Shown here in pieces: positions 1 to 8,155 of a stretch of DNA of 33,144 bases. The position numbers and the translations under genes are program-made. The stretch is from a virus. The notes beneath the pieces are model-generated. The model saw only the letters and a list, made by a program, of their open reading frames with translations, did no database searches and had not been told where the DNA came from. The stretch lies in the IMG/VR virus record IMGVR_UViG_3300042564_001259, positions 1 through 33,144 of that record. One strand, 5' to 3'. Positions within the stretch are counted from its first letter, which is position 1; every line of letters begins with the position of its first letter.

Positions 1-839
1 GTCACGATCACCGAAGCAACCACAACCTGTTGGGCCTGTTCTCTAACTTCCGGTGTCATGTCTGACCCGATTGAGCGTAGGTTATCTACAAGTTTACCGA
101 CAGCTTCTAACGCTAGTTCGATGCTTACTATTACCTCTGGCAACTCAGGCTCAGGCGTAGGCTCGCTCGGAATTGTCGGCTCTGTGGGGCTCGTAGGGGG
201 CTCAGTAGGCTCTGGGGTAGGTGTTATGACCTCTGGGGGCTTTGTGGGCTCTACAGGCTTTACAGGGCTTGTGGGACTAGGTTCTGGTTCTGGCGTAGGT
301 TCTGGGGTAGGTTCTGGAGTAGGTTCGGGCTCTGGGGCTATGGGAGCCACCGGAGCCACTGGCTCAGGCTCTCTGACAACTTCCTCAGTGCGAGCCACAT
401 CCTCTGTGCGTTCAACTGTTTCGGTTCTTTCAACATCTCGACTCACATCCTCGGTGCGTTGGACTTGCTCAGTTTCTGGTGCAGTTTCAGGGCTAGGAGT
501 GGGACTGATAGGACTAGGAGCAATGTAGCCAGGATGGAAAAGCAAAGCAGGATCCAGCTCAGTGCCGTCACTAGATACAACACCAACAAAAGTGGTGAGC
601 TGGCCAGCCCAACCACCCTCGCAAAAGTGCTGGGCAATGTTGCCTTTATCCAAGAAGTAGTTGTTTTCATTGTTCCATCCTGTCGCATAGCTTTGTTGAT
701 TGCCAGTTGAGTCGGCACAGGTAATTGTGGCTATAGCTTGAGCAGCATAAGCAGGGGTTGGTTGCCAGACCATAAAGAAAAGAAAAAAGCCCACAAACAT
801 AAGTCGTAGGCTTTTCTTTTTGGCTAGTTTACTTACCAA
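1..839 (-). CDS. Secreted proline-rich protein, runs off the left edge (partial)
   Basis: An open minus-strand frame with no stop runs from a TTG at 839 (or ATG at 800) to the window edge, so only the N-terminal 279 codons are present. From TTG the protein begins with a basic segment (KLAKKKSLRL), a hydrophobic core (MFVGFFLFFMVW) and a signal-peptidase-like AYA-A site, then a domain of about 70 residues with two cysteines and many aromatics. A charged repeat (RTEDV, RDVERTETV, RTEEVV) follows, then about 80 residues of PEPT/PEP repeats, and a helical-looking segment before the edge. The start overlaps the endolysin gene end. Signal peptide plus proline-rich spacer suggests export, perhaps to the cell wall or outside. 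Its place right after the endolysin is compatible with a lysis accessory or an envelope-acting protein, but I recognise no family. Confidence 0.75.
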   Translation of the reverse strand, partial: MVSKLAKKKSLRLMFVGFFLFFMVWQPTPAYAAQAIATITCADSTGNQQSYATGWNNENNYFLDKGNIAQHFCEGGWAGQLTTFVGVVSSDGTELDPALLFHPGYIAPSPISPTPSPETAPETEQVQRTEDVSRDVERTETVERTEDVARTEEVVREPEPVAPVAPIAPEPEPTPEPTPEPTPEPEPSPTSPVKPVEPTKPPEVITPTPEPTEPPTSPTEPTIPSEPTPEPELPEVIVSIELALEAVGKLVDNLRSIGSDMTPEVREQAQQVVVASVIV

Positions 840-1452
840 GTTTGGGTTGCACCTTTGGGGGTTTAGGGGCTTTGACTACTGGCACTGGCTCGTGAACTGG
901 GGCAGGGGCAACCTCACCTGTGTCAGGTGTTGGTAGTCCAACCTCAGCATCGAGTTCCCACTTAGCAATAGTGGCTTTGACAAACTTTAGAGGGTCAACA
1001 TAGCCCTTGCCATCAGAGGTCCACTTTAGGTACTTGCCCTTGCAGATCTCAAAGTGTAGATGTCTGCCAGCCGATGCACCGGTATTGCCCATGATGCCTA
1101 GTCGAGTTCCAGCCTTGACCTTCTCGCCCTTGACAACAGTTAGTGAGTTCTCAACCATGTGTGCGTAGCGAGCTGTGTACCACTCGCCATTTATCTTTGA
1201 GCGAATGTCAACATAGTAGCCAACCCCACCGAGAGAGCCGTCTGGGTTCTTTAGCTTTGAGGTGCCGGCAGCAACGACTGTGCCGTCATGCCAGGCTTCG
1301 TTCCAAATCTTTGCCTTTGGTCCCCATAGATCTACACCATTGTGGTGTTTTTTATACTTCTCGATTGGGTGGATTCTCCAGCCAAAAGGTGAGGTGACTT
1401 TCCAGTCTTTACCAAACTTGCCATCTAGGGGCATCTGAGGCTTTGTTTTCAT
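829..1452 (-). CDS. M23-family peptidoglycan endopeptidase, phage endolysin
   Basis: 207 residues with the LytM/M23 zinc-metallopeptidase signature: SPFGWRIHP near residue 21, HNGVD (zinc ligands H37 and D41), YAH near 96-98, and HLHFE with HxH at 131-133. M23 enzymes cut peptide cross-links in peptidoglycan, so this is the likely lysin that releases progeny. No signal peptide is seen, so a holin would normally be needed. The catalytic domain takes up about residues 15-155; the C-terminus is a lysine- and proline-rich tail (PAPVHEPVPVVKAPKPPK) that could be a linker or a weak wall-binding element, with no separate binding domain. The start ATG overlaps the upstream stop (ATGA), implying translational coupling in the late operon. 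Confidence 0.9.
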   Translation of the reverse strand: MKTKPQMPLDGKFGKDWKVTSPFGWRIHPIEKYKKHHNGVDLWGPKAKIWNEAWHDGTVVAAGTSKLKNPDGSLGGVGYYVDIRSKINGEWYTARYAHMVENSLTVVKGEKVKAGTRLGIMGNTGASAGRHLHFEICKGKYLKWTSDGKGYVDPLKFVKATIAKWELDAEVGLPTPDTGEVAPAPVHEPVPVVKAPKPPKVQPKLGK

Positions 1453-1694
1453 CTGTTTACAACTCCAATAATTAGGCCAATAAGGGATACAACTGATGCA
1501 GCTAAACCTGTGTAGGCAATCTTTTCAATCCAAGCCAGGCGAGCAAGTGTCAGCTCTACCTCTCTCAAGCGTGCAGGAACCTCGTCTAGGTGGTCCAGCT
1601 TCTCAAGGATCTTGACAAGGGTTTCTCCATGCTCAAGTTGCTTGGCGTAAATTGCTTGCTGGGTAATGCGTACCCCAGTTGTTTCCTCAGCCAT
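1449..1694 (-). CDS. Small coiled-coil protein with C-terminal membrane helix (holin or lysis-associated candidate)
   Basis: 81 residues. Residues about 15-55 are rich in L/E/K with heptad spacing (coiled-coil-like), followed by one strong hydrophobic segment, about 58-78 (IAYTGLAASVVSLIGLIIGVV), ending in NR. This puts a helical domain on one side of the membrane. It lies directly upstream of the endolysin and overlaps it by 4 bases; small proteins with this architecture next to phage lysins are often annotated as holin-like. One transmembrane helix with an N-terminal coiled coil could also mark a structural or assembly protein. Function is inferred from position and topology only. Confidence 0.65.
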   Translation of the reverse strand: MAEETTGVRITQQAIYAKQLEHGETLVKILEKLDHLDEVPARLREVELTLARLAWIEKIAYTGLAASVVSLIGLIIGVVNR

Positions 1695-1927
1695 TATGCG
1701 GTGATAGCAGCGATTTCAGAGTCAGTCAGACCCAGAGCTTTTAGCTTGGCATTAGCAGAGGCTTTAGCTGTTTCTTTTGCTTCCTCGGCAGCTAGGCGTG
1801 TTGCTTCCTGAGCTTCGTAAGCTAGGCGGTCAGTTTCTCGCTGTGCTAGTTCCTCGGCTGTTAGAGGTACTTCTGTTGCTTCGCCTGTTGAGCAGTCCAC
1901 TACTAGCTTGGTGATTACTTCTGTCAT
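1694..1927 (-). CDS. Small alanine/glutamate-rich protein after the tail-fibre genes
   Basis: 77 residues. The N-terminal part (TKLVVDCSTGEATEVPLTAEE) resembles the short beta segment found at the start of many small proteins encoded after phage tail-fibre genes. Residues 24-65 are a long A/E/K/R helix, and the end (LGLTDSEIAAITA) looks like a small helical cap. The start ATG follows a purine-rich stretch (AAGAAAGAAAAGAAA), and its end overlaps the next gene start by one base. A virion-associated or fibre-chaperone role is plausible from position; no catalytic motif is visible. Confidence 0.65.
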   Translation of the reverse strand: MTEVITKLVVDCSTGEATEVPLTAEELAQRETDRLAYEAQEATRLAAEEAKETAKASANAKLKALGLTDSEIAAITA

Positions 1928-1943
1928 TTTCTTTTCTTTCTTG

Positions 1944-2471
1944 TTATGAGGTGGTGACTATTCCGTCAGAGCCTTTTAGTATTCCGTAAAGAGAAACTGT
2001 TGAACCGATAGCAAGGTTTCCAGCGTTGGCGGCAACGGCTAAAGATGTGATAGCAGCAGTATCTGACCAAAGTAAAGCAACAATTATTTGCATGGCAGAG
2101 GTAGCGTTGTTTTCGTTTACACCATCGCCAGAAGCACTTTTGTTTGTTGAGCCTGTGTAGTTTGGAATGTAAATAGAGCTATTGCCAAAAGTGTTAGCGG
2201 TTTGAGATGACTGTCCAGAAGCTCCAAAGATACGAGCAAAAGTGCCAGAGGTAAATGAAGCAGAATCAACGCTTGAACCGCTGCCTCGCAAAAATCTTTC
2301 AGAAAAATTGCTTGTTGAGCCGTTGAAAGAAAGGATTGCCAAAGCCTCGTCATTGACACTTCGCAATGAAGTCAAGACAACAAGGTCAGTAAAGGTCTGT
2401 GGGATTGCTGTGAACTCCAGCGATGCTTGTGCTGTGCCTAGGGTTTTTGTTTCTATAAGAGTCATTGTCAT
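1944..2471 (-). CDS. Tail-fibre-like protein, paralogue C of a three-gene set
   Basis: 175 residues, beta-rich, low in cysteine and rich in S/T/N/G, as in phage fibre or receptor-binding domains. It shares an ordered set of motifs with the next two upstream genes: an N-terminal strand on the pattern A-S-hydrophobic-x-F/L (ASLEFTAI), LVVLTSLR, a short sequence around LSFNGS, and a C-terminal GSTVSLYGI. The shared LYGI ending and common order suggest one fold copied three times. The window shows no chaperone or enzyme motif. Likely located at the tail tip or on side fibres; receptor contact is an inference. The start could be either of two close ATGs (2471 or 2465). Confidence 0.7.
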   Translation of the reverse strand: MTMTLIETKTLGTAQASLEFTAIPQTFTDLVVLTSLRSVNDEALAILSFNGSTSNFSERFLRGSGSSVDSASFTSGTFARIFGASGQSSQTANTFGNSSIYIPNYTGSTNKSASGDGVNENNATSAMQIIVALLWSDTAAITSLAVAANAGNLAIGSTVSLYGILKGSDGIVTTS

Positions 2472-2474
2472 TTT

Positions 2475-2969
2475 CTAGCTCGCTATTCCGTATAGTGCTA
2501 TGGTCGCTCCAGCTTCAAGCGTTCTTCCGTTGGTTTGCAGCAAAGTAATTGAGTTTATAGCCGCTGTGTTAGCCCATCTAATAGCACTAGCGTCTACTCC
2601 TGAATCGGCTCTGTTGCTTCTTGCCAAGCTTGTTTTATGCTTGTCAGTTGCAGAGTAATCCATAATCTGAACTATCCCAACATGGTTTCCAGCAGTTGTA
2701 GACCCAGAGCCATAGTAGCTAATTCTCATTGTGTTGCTCGTGTAGTTGTCACTAACAGCAGATGAGCCGTTTCCAGCCATAACAACATGAGAATAGTTGT
2801 TGCCTGTATCTCCGTTGAATCTAAAGTCAATGTCTGCTGCTATGTTGTAGCGAATACTTGTGACGATTACAAGGTCACGATAGGAAGCTGGGATTGAACT
2901 TAGGGTTACGGAAGCGGTTGATGTGGCGATAGTCACATTAGCTAAAGGTATGTATGTAGGTGTTGGCAT
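2475..2969 (-). CDS. Tail-fibre-like protein, paralogue B of a three-gene set
   Basis: 164 residues starting at an ATG with a good ribosome site (AAAGGGATAACAA). It contains ASVTLSSIPASYRDLVIVTSIR, DFRFNGDTGNNYSH, a variable glycine/serine-rich middle and the ending GATIALYGI. Those motifs fall in the same order as in both neighbours, with spacing of about 30-40 residues between the first strand and the RFNGD block. This is the shortest and cleanest copy. No enzymatic residues are recognisable. Position after the tail-tip genes and before lysis genes fits receptor-binding or fibre proteins of siphoviruses. Confidence 0.72.
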   Translation of the reverse strand: MPTPTYIPLANVTIATSTASVTLSSIPASYRDLVIVTSIRYNIAADIDFRFNGDTGNNYSHVVMAGNGSSAVSDNYTSNTMRISYYGSGSTTAGNHVGIVQIMDYSATDKHKTSLARSNRADSGVDASAIRWANTAAINSITLLQTNGRTLEAGATIALYGIAS

Positions 2970-2972
2970 TTG

Positions 2973-3554
2973 TTATCCCTTTATTCCGTAGAGAGAGAAG
3001 CGAGAACCAGTCAAAAAGTTCCCAGCAGTATTGGTTATTTCCATAGATGTTATTGAACCTGTGTTTCGCCAAAGTCCAGAACCAAAAATAATTGGGTCAT
3101 CTCCCCCTGGTCTACGACCACCAAAGTTTCTAAGAGTTTTATTTTTTGTTGTTGAGTAAGCGTCAAGAATGTCTACTACTGAAGCACCAAACGCTCCTGA
3201 AGTTCCGCTATTGCCGGTTTGTGTTTGTCCGTCCAAAAATCCGCTGTCGTTTACATGAGCCGTTGCCCCAACAGTTCCAGCACTTCCAAAAAAGAAATGT
3301 CTGTCATAGCTAGTCGTGCCATCACCATTGAATCTCAATCTGTACTGAGTCCAAGGATTAGAGTTGCTTCCCCTAGAAACAATTCTTAGTTGTAAATGCT
3401 TATAGGTAGATGAGTAAGTGCCTAAACTGGTAAAGTCAATCGTTGCTTGGTCAGAACCAAGAATTGAAGATTGAATAAGCTCATAGGCTCCCCCACCAGC
3501 AACTCCCCCACCAGCCCCAGCAGCACTAAAAATACCTAACGCTGAGAGAGTCAT
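2973..3554 (-). CDS. Tail-fibre-like protein, paralogue A of a three-gene set
   Basis: 193 residues. A short N-terminal glycine/alanine-rich segment (FSAAGAGGGVAGGGAYELI) precedes the shared fold: ATIDFTSLGTYSSTYKHLQL, YRLRFNGDGTTSYDRH, a variable middle, then GSRFSLYGI. The glycine-rich leader is absent from the other two copies and may be a flexible link to the tail or to the preceding protein. The ATG overlaps the upstream stop (TAATG), so translation is coupled. The YxLRFNGD block is seen in many phage fibre-like proteins; assignment as a virion fibre component is from motif and position. Confidence 0.72.
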   Translation of the reverse strand: MTLSALGIFSAAGAGGGVAGGGAYELIQSSILGSDQATIDFTSLGTYSSTYKHLQLRIVSRGSNSNPWTQYRLRFNGDGTTSYDRHFFFGSAGTVGATAHVNDSGFLDGQTQTGNSGTSGAFGASVVDILDAYSTTKNKTLRNFGGRRPGGDDPIIFGSGLWRNTGSITSMEITNTAGNFLTGSRFSLYGIKG

Positions 3555-3943
3555 TAGACCGCCGTTGCGTTACCAATAATGCGGTAAGAGTTAGTACCCA
3601 CACAGACAACAGATACAGCGTCATAACGCTGACCAATTCTGTAGGCGGTGCCAGCGGTTCCTCGACCTGCAAGGCTAACGACTGTGCCATCCCTAGTGAT
3701 CGTGACAGTTCCGGCACCATCCTGCAAGATGTCAATACGCTCGCCAGCCTGGAAAGCTGTTGCGGTTCCAATGGTCACTGTGACTGCTGAACCAGAGTCA
3801 AACTCTAGAATCTTGTAGCGGTCAGAGGTTGTGACTGTGTAAGTAGTAGCGGTAGAGGCAGTGAGTGAAATCTCATTTGACAGATATTGATTGACATCTG
3901 CGGCAGCGAGCACTTCGCCCGCTGTAAAGGTTTTTCTTGGCAT
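3554..3943 (-). CDS. Minor tail / tail-tip protein
   Basis: 129 residues. The opening, RKTFTAGEVLAAADVNQYL, is a recurrent phage module at the N-terminus of tail-tip and fibre proteins. It is followed by beta-rich sequence with alternating T/V strands (TYTVTTSDRYKILEF, VTVTIGTA, GTVTITRDG) typical of a small beta-sandwich, and it ends YRIIGNATAV. The ribosome site AAAGGAACCCC sits just before the ATG. It is the first gene after the larger minor tail protein and may serve as the adaptor between tail tip and the three fibre-like proteins downstream. Confidence 0.7.
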   Translation of the reverse strand: MPRKTFTAGEVLAAADVNQYLSNEISLTASTATTYTVTTSDRYKILEFDSGSAVTVTIGTATAFQAGERIDILQDGAGTVTITRDGTVVSLAGRGTAGTAYRIGQRYDAVSVVCVGTNSYRIIGNATAV

Positions 3944-3972
3944 GGGGTTCCTTTGTTGTTGTTTTTAGTTTA

Positions 3973-5220
3973 CTACTCGTAGGCAAGGCGGTCATTGTCG
4001 AGCTGGCCCAGCACAGCGTCATCAAGGATAAAGATGGCAAAGTCAAGGCGTTCTAGGCTAAAGCTAATGTTCTTGTTGTTCGGGTTCCAGTCATGGTTTA
4101 TACCGATAATCCGGCAATACTGCTCAATGGCTGGGGGGATGTCAGAAGGCTCGAACCTGACCAGCACAATGTCACCAATCTCAAGATCTAGCACCTTGTC
4201 TTGGTTCTCTGTGGTCAGGGTGTCCATTACAACTGTGACAGTTTCAAAGCGATACTGAGGCTCTTTGTACCTGGCAAGCAAGAACTCGGCAAGGAACTCT
4301 AGTTGAGATGGGTCTTGGATTAGCAACCCAGTCTGGGAAAGGCTTCTTGGGCCATACAAGGCTTGTGAGTCTGAGTCCTCGGCAAAGGCTTGCTCAGGGA
4401 TAAGGTCAGCGTTTTCTAGCGTGATTCGGTTGTAAAGGTTCTCTGATCCGTAAACAATGTTGACATCTGCAAACTGAATACCTGTGTAATCGCCGTCAAC
4501 TATCTCATCGCTGAATACGATGTCAGGCACATTCGGGACAGCGTTTCGCTCTCGGTAGGCAATCTTGCCGTCTTTTGCCAGAAACAAAGTACCAAACTCA
4601 GAGTCAGATACAAGCTGTAGATACTCAAGGGTTCCTGTGCCCTCAGCCACATCGGTGTCAAGCATTACTGAGTTGCCAGGGTCAATGTCCCTAAGCTCGG
4701 CTGGCCAGTCAACTTCGGGTCTGTCTAGGACTGTGTTGATTCGAGCACCCGACAACTCTGAGTCGGGGGTAAACTCCTCAAGCCCTGAGTTAGCCAAAAC
4801 AGAGAAGGCATCTGATACCTGTATCTGGACAACAGACTGCTTGCCAGGTTCGTACTGGATGTCAAAGTCGTCAATAAAGCCAACAAAGACTGGGTAGTCA
4901 TTGGCCGACACCCTTACAGAGCGTCTAGGTACAAGCTGTCCGTAGTAAGGGCCGTTTTCATAAAGGGGGTCAAACTCTCTGTCTGAGTTGTCAACAACGA
5001 TTGTGACGATACCTGCGTCAATGCGATCTAGGGCATTGTTCTTGCCTCGCCTGACAGTTGTAGTGACTAGGCGTGGGGTGATGTCAAACAATCGCTCACC
5101 ACCAAGGGTAAAGCTTGTGTTGTCTAGGACACCTCTAATTGGGTCATCAAGCACAAAGGCAAAAGGGTCACGCTGGCCAAGGTCAAGACCTAGCTCAACT
5201 TTGACTGAGGGGGCTGACAC
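3973..5220 (-). CDS. Minor tail protein (distal-tail / tail-hub type)
   Basis: 415 residues from GTG at 5220, which overlaps the tape-measure stop by one base and has AGGG six bases upstream; a TTG at 5235 would add five residues. It follows the tape measure, where siphoviruses encode distal tail and hub proteins. Visible signals: an N-terminal tag FVLDDPIRGVLDN, a block about TTVRRGKNNALDRIDAGIV leading to YGQLVPRRSVRV, which matches a common minor-tail fold in actinophages, and a C-terminal tag FILDDAVLGQLDN. The two LDD...G.LDN tags at opposite ends are alike and may be an internal repeat or docking element. No peptidase motif is seen. Confidence 0.78.
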   Translation of the reverse strand: MSAPSVKVELGLDLGQRDPFAFVLDDPIRGVLDNTSFTLGGERLFDITPRLVTTTVRRGKNNALDRIDAGIVTIVVDNSDREFDPLYENGPYYGQLVPRRSVRVSANDYPVFVGFIDDFDIQYEPGKQSVVQIQVSDAFSVLANSGLEEFTPDSELSGARINTVLDRPEVDWPAELRDIDPGNSVMLDTDVAEGTGTLEYLQLVSDSEFGTLFLAKDGKIAYRERNAVPNVPDIVFSDEIVDGDYTGIQFADVNIVYGSENLYNRITLENADLIPEQAFAEDSDSQALYGPRSLSQTGLLIQDPSQLEFLAEFLLARYKEPQYRFETVTVVMDTLTTENQDKVLDLEIGDIVLVRFEPSDIPPAIEQYCRIIGINHDWNPNNKNISFSLERLDFAIFILDDAVLGQLDNDRLAYE

Positions 5221-7529
5221 TAGGCACCCTGCCAAACAGCACCAGAGGTACGCTCGTAGGCCTTGATAGCGTCAACGATAGCCTTACCGATAGTTGAGCC
5301 TGAGCCAACACCGCCGTCAACATTTATGTTGTAGATGCTTTGCTGCCCTGACTGGTTGAATAGGCTCTCTGTGCCTGTTTGAGCAATCTGGGATGATAGG
5401 GCACCAAACTCTGAGTAGCCAGCGTTAAGAGCAGATAGGCCACCAGCTCCACCCATAACAAGAGCCTCAGCTAGTCGGGCACCACCCATAGGGCCGGCAG
5501 AAATTACCTGTTGTAGCAGGGCTGGGTTTAGTCCCATTGTGGCTAGGTTTTTTACATTGTCTGCAAAGGCTCTTAGTCGAACCAGTAGCTTTTCCATGTT
5601 GCGAGTGATGGCGTTGCTTGATCCACCTAGCTCAGTAAGGTCAAAGGCGTTGATAATGCCGTTTTTCATTCCTGCAAAAGTAGCTTTTACTGAGTCAGCA
5701 AATGACTTGAATACACGCTCACGCTCGGCTAGTGCAGCGGCTTCTTTGTCTGCTGTGTCATCGTAGGCAACAGTAAATGATTCAGTGATCTCAGAGGCAG
5801 CGGCAGCGGCAGCGGCAGCTTGTCCGGCAGCAGAGTTTGTGTAGGCCTTAGTTAGGTTTCCGATAGCCTTGTTGCCGTTTTTGCTAATCCTTGCTATTGC
5901 CTCATTAGCAGCTTTTACAGGCTTATTGCTAGAGGTCACCCAGGCTGCTACTTCTTTAGACAAGCCCTTGCGTTCAAGAACTGACTGCTTTTGAATTACC
6001 TTGGCATTTTGTTTTGATTCAGCAATTATCTGCTGTAGTGGTGACACTGGTTGTGCAACAGATCCAACAGTTTTTGAAGGGGTCTTTGTGTCCGTACCAG
6101 CTTTGTAGCTGGCACCAGTGTCTGAAATCCCGCCAATGTCGCCTAAGAACCCAAGATAGCTTTGTAGCTCTCTGTTTCTGATTCTGTTTTCAAGCTGGAC
6201 ATCTATGACTACATCTACATTTATTTTCTTTGGCAGGTCAAGTAGCTCTGCCTTTAGGCCGCTAGTTTCTCCCTTAGCATCTCGAATCAGTCCAATGTAA
6301 ACCTTGCCAGGGTTGACTGCTTGCTTGAAGGGGTTAGCAATTAGGTCTGAGCGAGTTTCCTCGTACAGGCTCTTGACCCCACTTGAAGCCAAGCGAGAAT
6401 CTTTGGCTACTGCCGACATTGCCGTAGCAATCGCTGCAATACCAGCGGCTACTGCAAAAGGGGCAAAGGCCATAAAGACAGCCTTGAGGCCAGACACAGC
6501 CAATGAAGCTATCGTTGCCCCTGCTGCCAACTTTGCTTGCACATAGGTGTAGGCTTCCATAACTAACTTGCCAGTTATAAACAAAACATTTAGTGCTTTG
6601 ATGGTGGTAGACAAGAGGAATAGTGCTGTAGTGACCTTTGCAATGGTTGCAACATTGTTGACAAACCAAGTACCAAAAGCAACTAGATCGTTTAGCAGTG
6701 CTTTCCAGTCAATAGCTTTTACAGCGTTTTTTAGGGTTGTGCCAAACTCTTTAGCAATGTCCCTAATGTCGGGCATAAGTTCCTCAAGCACTGGCAATAG
6801 CTCATCACCAATAGCTCGCTCCATGTTTGCCCACTCAGCTGTGAGGCTCTTTACTTGGTTGCCATAAGTATCTGAATAGTTGATAAAGTCATTAGCCTTT
6901 ACACCCATCTGATCCATAAGCTCTGCATGAGTAGCCAAGACCTTTTGCTGTGGGGTTAGTGCAGTCTTTGTAGTGTCAGTAAGTTCCATCGCAAAAGCAC
7001 GCTCACGCAGAGTGACATCGCTAAGCAAAATCTGAAAGTTTCTTAGAGGCTCTGTCTGTCCTGCAAGTCCCGATTGAATAGCAGCAAGGGCTTCCTCGAC
7101 TGGAACATCGGCAAAGGAACCTAAGTCACCAGCTGCTTTTACAAGCTCGATGGCAAAGTCAGCGGCAGCTTCTCCTGAAAGTCCAGCAGAGGTAGCAAAC
7201 CCACCAAAGTTTTTAGCAGCATTTAGAGCTTGTGTTTCAGAAATACCTGAAAGCGTTGCAGCTTGAGCTGCGTAATCCTGCACAGCCTTTGCACCTCTAC
7301 CAAAGGTTTGGTTTACACCTTCAAACTGAGCTGAGAAGTTAGAGGCAGCATTTACTGTCCTGTTTAGGTAGCCACTGATTCCAGCGATACCTGCACCCAA
7401 AACAGCAATGTTTGTTCCAAGGGAACTGACCGAACCCGATAGATCTCTCTTTAGGGTTCCAAGCTCACGCTTTGCACTTCTTACACCAGCCGAGTCAAAC
7501 TTGGTGGCAATGTTGATGTTAATTCCCAT
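5220..7529 (-). CDS. Tape measure protein
   Basis: 769 residues, the longest gene in the window, alanine-rich and mostly helical. It starts with a motif typical of tape measures (FDSAGVRSAKRELGTLKRDL), includes the conserved helical region around GVNQTFGRGAKAVQDYAAQ and a TMP-core-like stretch near residue 240 (MERAIGDELLPVLEELMPDI), then hydrophobic segments around residues 330-375 (SLAVSGLKAVFMAFAPFAVA...). Tape measures set tail length at about 0.15 nm per residue, so about 115 nm is expected. Hydrophobic segments fit a role in membrane passage of DNA. The lengthy poly-alanine run near residue 570 is encoded by GCN repeats. It overlaps the next gene by one base. Confidence 0.93.
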   Translation of the reverse strand: MGININIATKFDSAGVRSAKRELGTLKRDLSGSVSSLGTNIAVLGAGIAGISGYLNRTVNAASNFSAQFEGVNQTFGRGAKAVQDYAAQAATLSGISETQALNAAKNFGGFATSAGLSGEAAADFAIELVKAAGDLGSFADVPVEEALAAIQSGLAGQTEPLRNFQILLSDVTLRERAFAMELTDTTKTALTPQQKVLATHAELMDQMGVKANDFINYSDTYGNQVKSLTAEWANMERAIGDELLPVLEELMPDIRDIAKEFGTTLKNAVKAIDWKALLNDLVAFGTWFVNNVATIAKVTTALFLLSTTIKALNVLFITGKLVMEAYTYVQAKLAAGATIASLAVSGLKAVFMAFAPFAVAAGIAAIATAMSAVAKDSRLASSGVKSLYEETRSDLIANPFKQAVNPGKVYIGLIRDAKGETSGLKAELLDLPKKINVDVVIDVQLENRIRNRELQSYLGFLGDIGGISDTGASYKAGTDTKTPSKTVGSVAQPVSPLQQIIAESKQNAKVIQKQSVLERKGLSKEVAAWVTSSNKPVKAANEAIARISKNGNKAIGNLTKAYTNSAAGQAAAAAAAASEITESFTVAYDDTADKEAAALAERERVFKSFADSVKATFAGMKNGIINAFDLTELGGSSNAITRNMEKLLVRLRAFADNVKNLATMGLNPALLQQVISAGPMGGARLAEALVMGGAGGLSALNAGYSEFGALSSQIAQTGTESLFNQSGQQSIYNINVDGGVGSGSTIGKAIVDAIKAYERTSGAVWQGA

Positions 7530-8101
7530 TAGATTCTTTCGATAGTCCTATTCACCTTGGCGGCATAGCGTTCTAATACGGCTAGTGTTTTTAGGCTCAT
7601 TGAGGGGATAGAACGCTCAACACCTGGATAAACAAACCGAGAGGCTTTACGGCTGAGTGCTCTAATCATTGCCTGACCCTGCCCATTCTTACGATAGCGA
7701 TAGGCGGCAACGCCTTCTTTAGTAATCTCAGCAGACATTGTGCTGGCCCTGCGACCCTTGCCACTTCCCCTACCTGCCATGTCAGCTACTAGCAAACCAG
7801 CAGCACCCTTAGGGCTTTTGACTTGTATCTGCACTAGGGGGTGAACATCTGCGTTGTAGATAATCTTTGTAATCGGGAAGGCTAGATTAGATTTAGCCCC
7901 ACCATACTGAGTGCGGCCACTGTGAATCATTCCTGTAAGAGGTGATACCACAGGGATGTTGGAGTCTATCTTTGTCAGGGCTGGTCCCACAATCCCCTTG
8001 ACTTCTTTTTTCATCTCTTTGACGGCATTAGGCATAAAGATTTCAAGCTGACGCAGAACCTCAGGTACGCCTGTTAGCGTGACTGTGCTTTTAGTTTGCA
8101 T
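7529..8101 (-). CDS. Tail-region protein between chaperone and tape measure (minor tail candidate)
   Basis: 190 residues starting at the ATG at 8101, chosen because AAGGAG lies just upstream; a longer frame to 8131 would run into the terminator. The protein is basic, with GVPEVLRQLEIFMPNAVKEM near the N-terminus and GMIHSGRTQYGGAK in the middle. The opening resembles HK97 gp10-like and tail-completion proteins, but the position after the tail chaperone is not where gp10 homologues usually sit. Its mRNA probably starts at a -10-like TAGAAT (8121-8126) just after the terminator, giving a very short leader. Function is uncertain. Confidence 0.65.
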   Translation of the reverse strand: MQTKSTVTLTGVPEVLRQLEIFMPNAVKEMKKEVKGIVGPALTKIDSNIPVVSPLTGMIHSGRTQYGGAKSNLAFPITKIIYNADVHPLVQIQVKSPKGAAGLLVADMAGRGSGKGRRASTMSAEITKEGVAAYRYRKNGQGQAMIRALSRKASRFVYPGVERSIPSMSLKTLAVLERYAAKVNRTIERI

Positions 8102-8120
8102 AAGGCTCCTTGTTCTTACC

Positions 8121-8126
8121 ATTCTA
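8121..8126 (-). promoter_or_regulatory. Candidate -10 hexamer after the chaperone terminator
   Basis: TAGAAT on the minus strand lies directly after the terminator T-run and about 20 bases before the ATG at 8101, whose ribosome site is AAGGAG. No good -35 is visible at 17 bases. The same terminator-then-hexamer layout recurs at two other late-region sites. Confidence 0.35.
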
Positions 8127-8130
8127 CCCA

Positions 8131-8155
8131 AAAGAAAAACCCCCTTTTGGGGGGC
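8131..8155 (-). terminator. Rho-independent terminator after the tail assembly chaperone
   Basis: Minus strand: CCCCCC, loop AAAA, GGGGG, then TTTTTCTTTT. It begins right after the frameshifted chaperone stop (8156) and precedes the 190-residue tail gene. Classic GC stem plus T-run. Confidence 0.85.

Noticed and set aside
270-335. Tandem repeat GGTTCTGG(G/A)GTA as regulatory element
   Set aside because: It is the coding of PEPT/PEP repeats; no further sign of function at the DNA level.
58-528. Plus-strand glycine/serine-rich open frame of 156 codons
   Set aside because: It is the antisense of the PEPT repeat region in the secreted protein gene; low-complexity coding often leaves a long open frame opposite.
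443-718. Minus-strand hydrophobic 91-codon frame (leucine-rich, transmembrane-like)
   Set aside because: It lies in another frame of the secreted protein gene, lacks a ribosome site and its codons do not fit the neighbours.
780-835. Terminator after the endolysin from AAAAGCC/GGCTTTT pairing
   Set aside because: Only three GC pairs, long loop, and the sequence is explained by lysine and phenylalanine codons of the signal peptide; kept only as a weak possibility.
4565-4897. Plus-strand frame of 110 codons opposite the minor tail gene
   Set aside because: Antisense shadow; no ribosome site and no recognisable protein.
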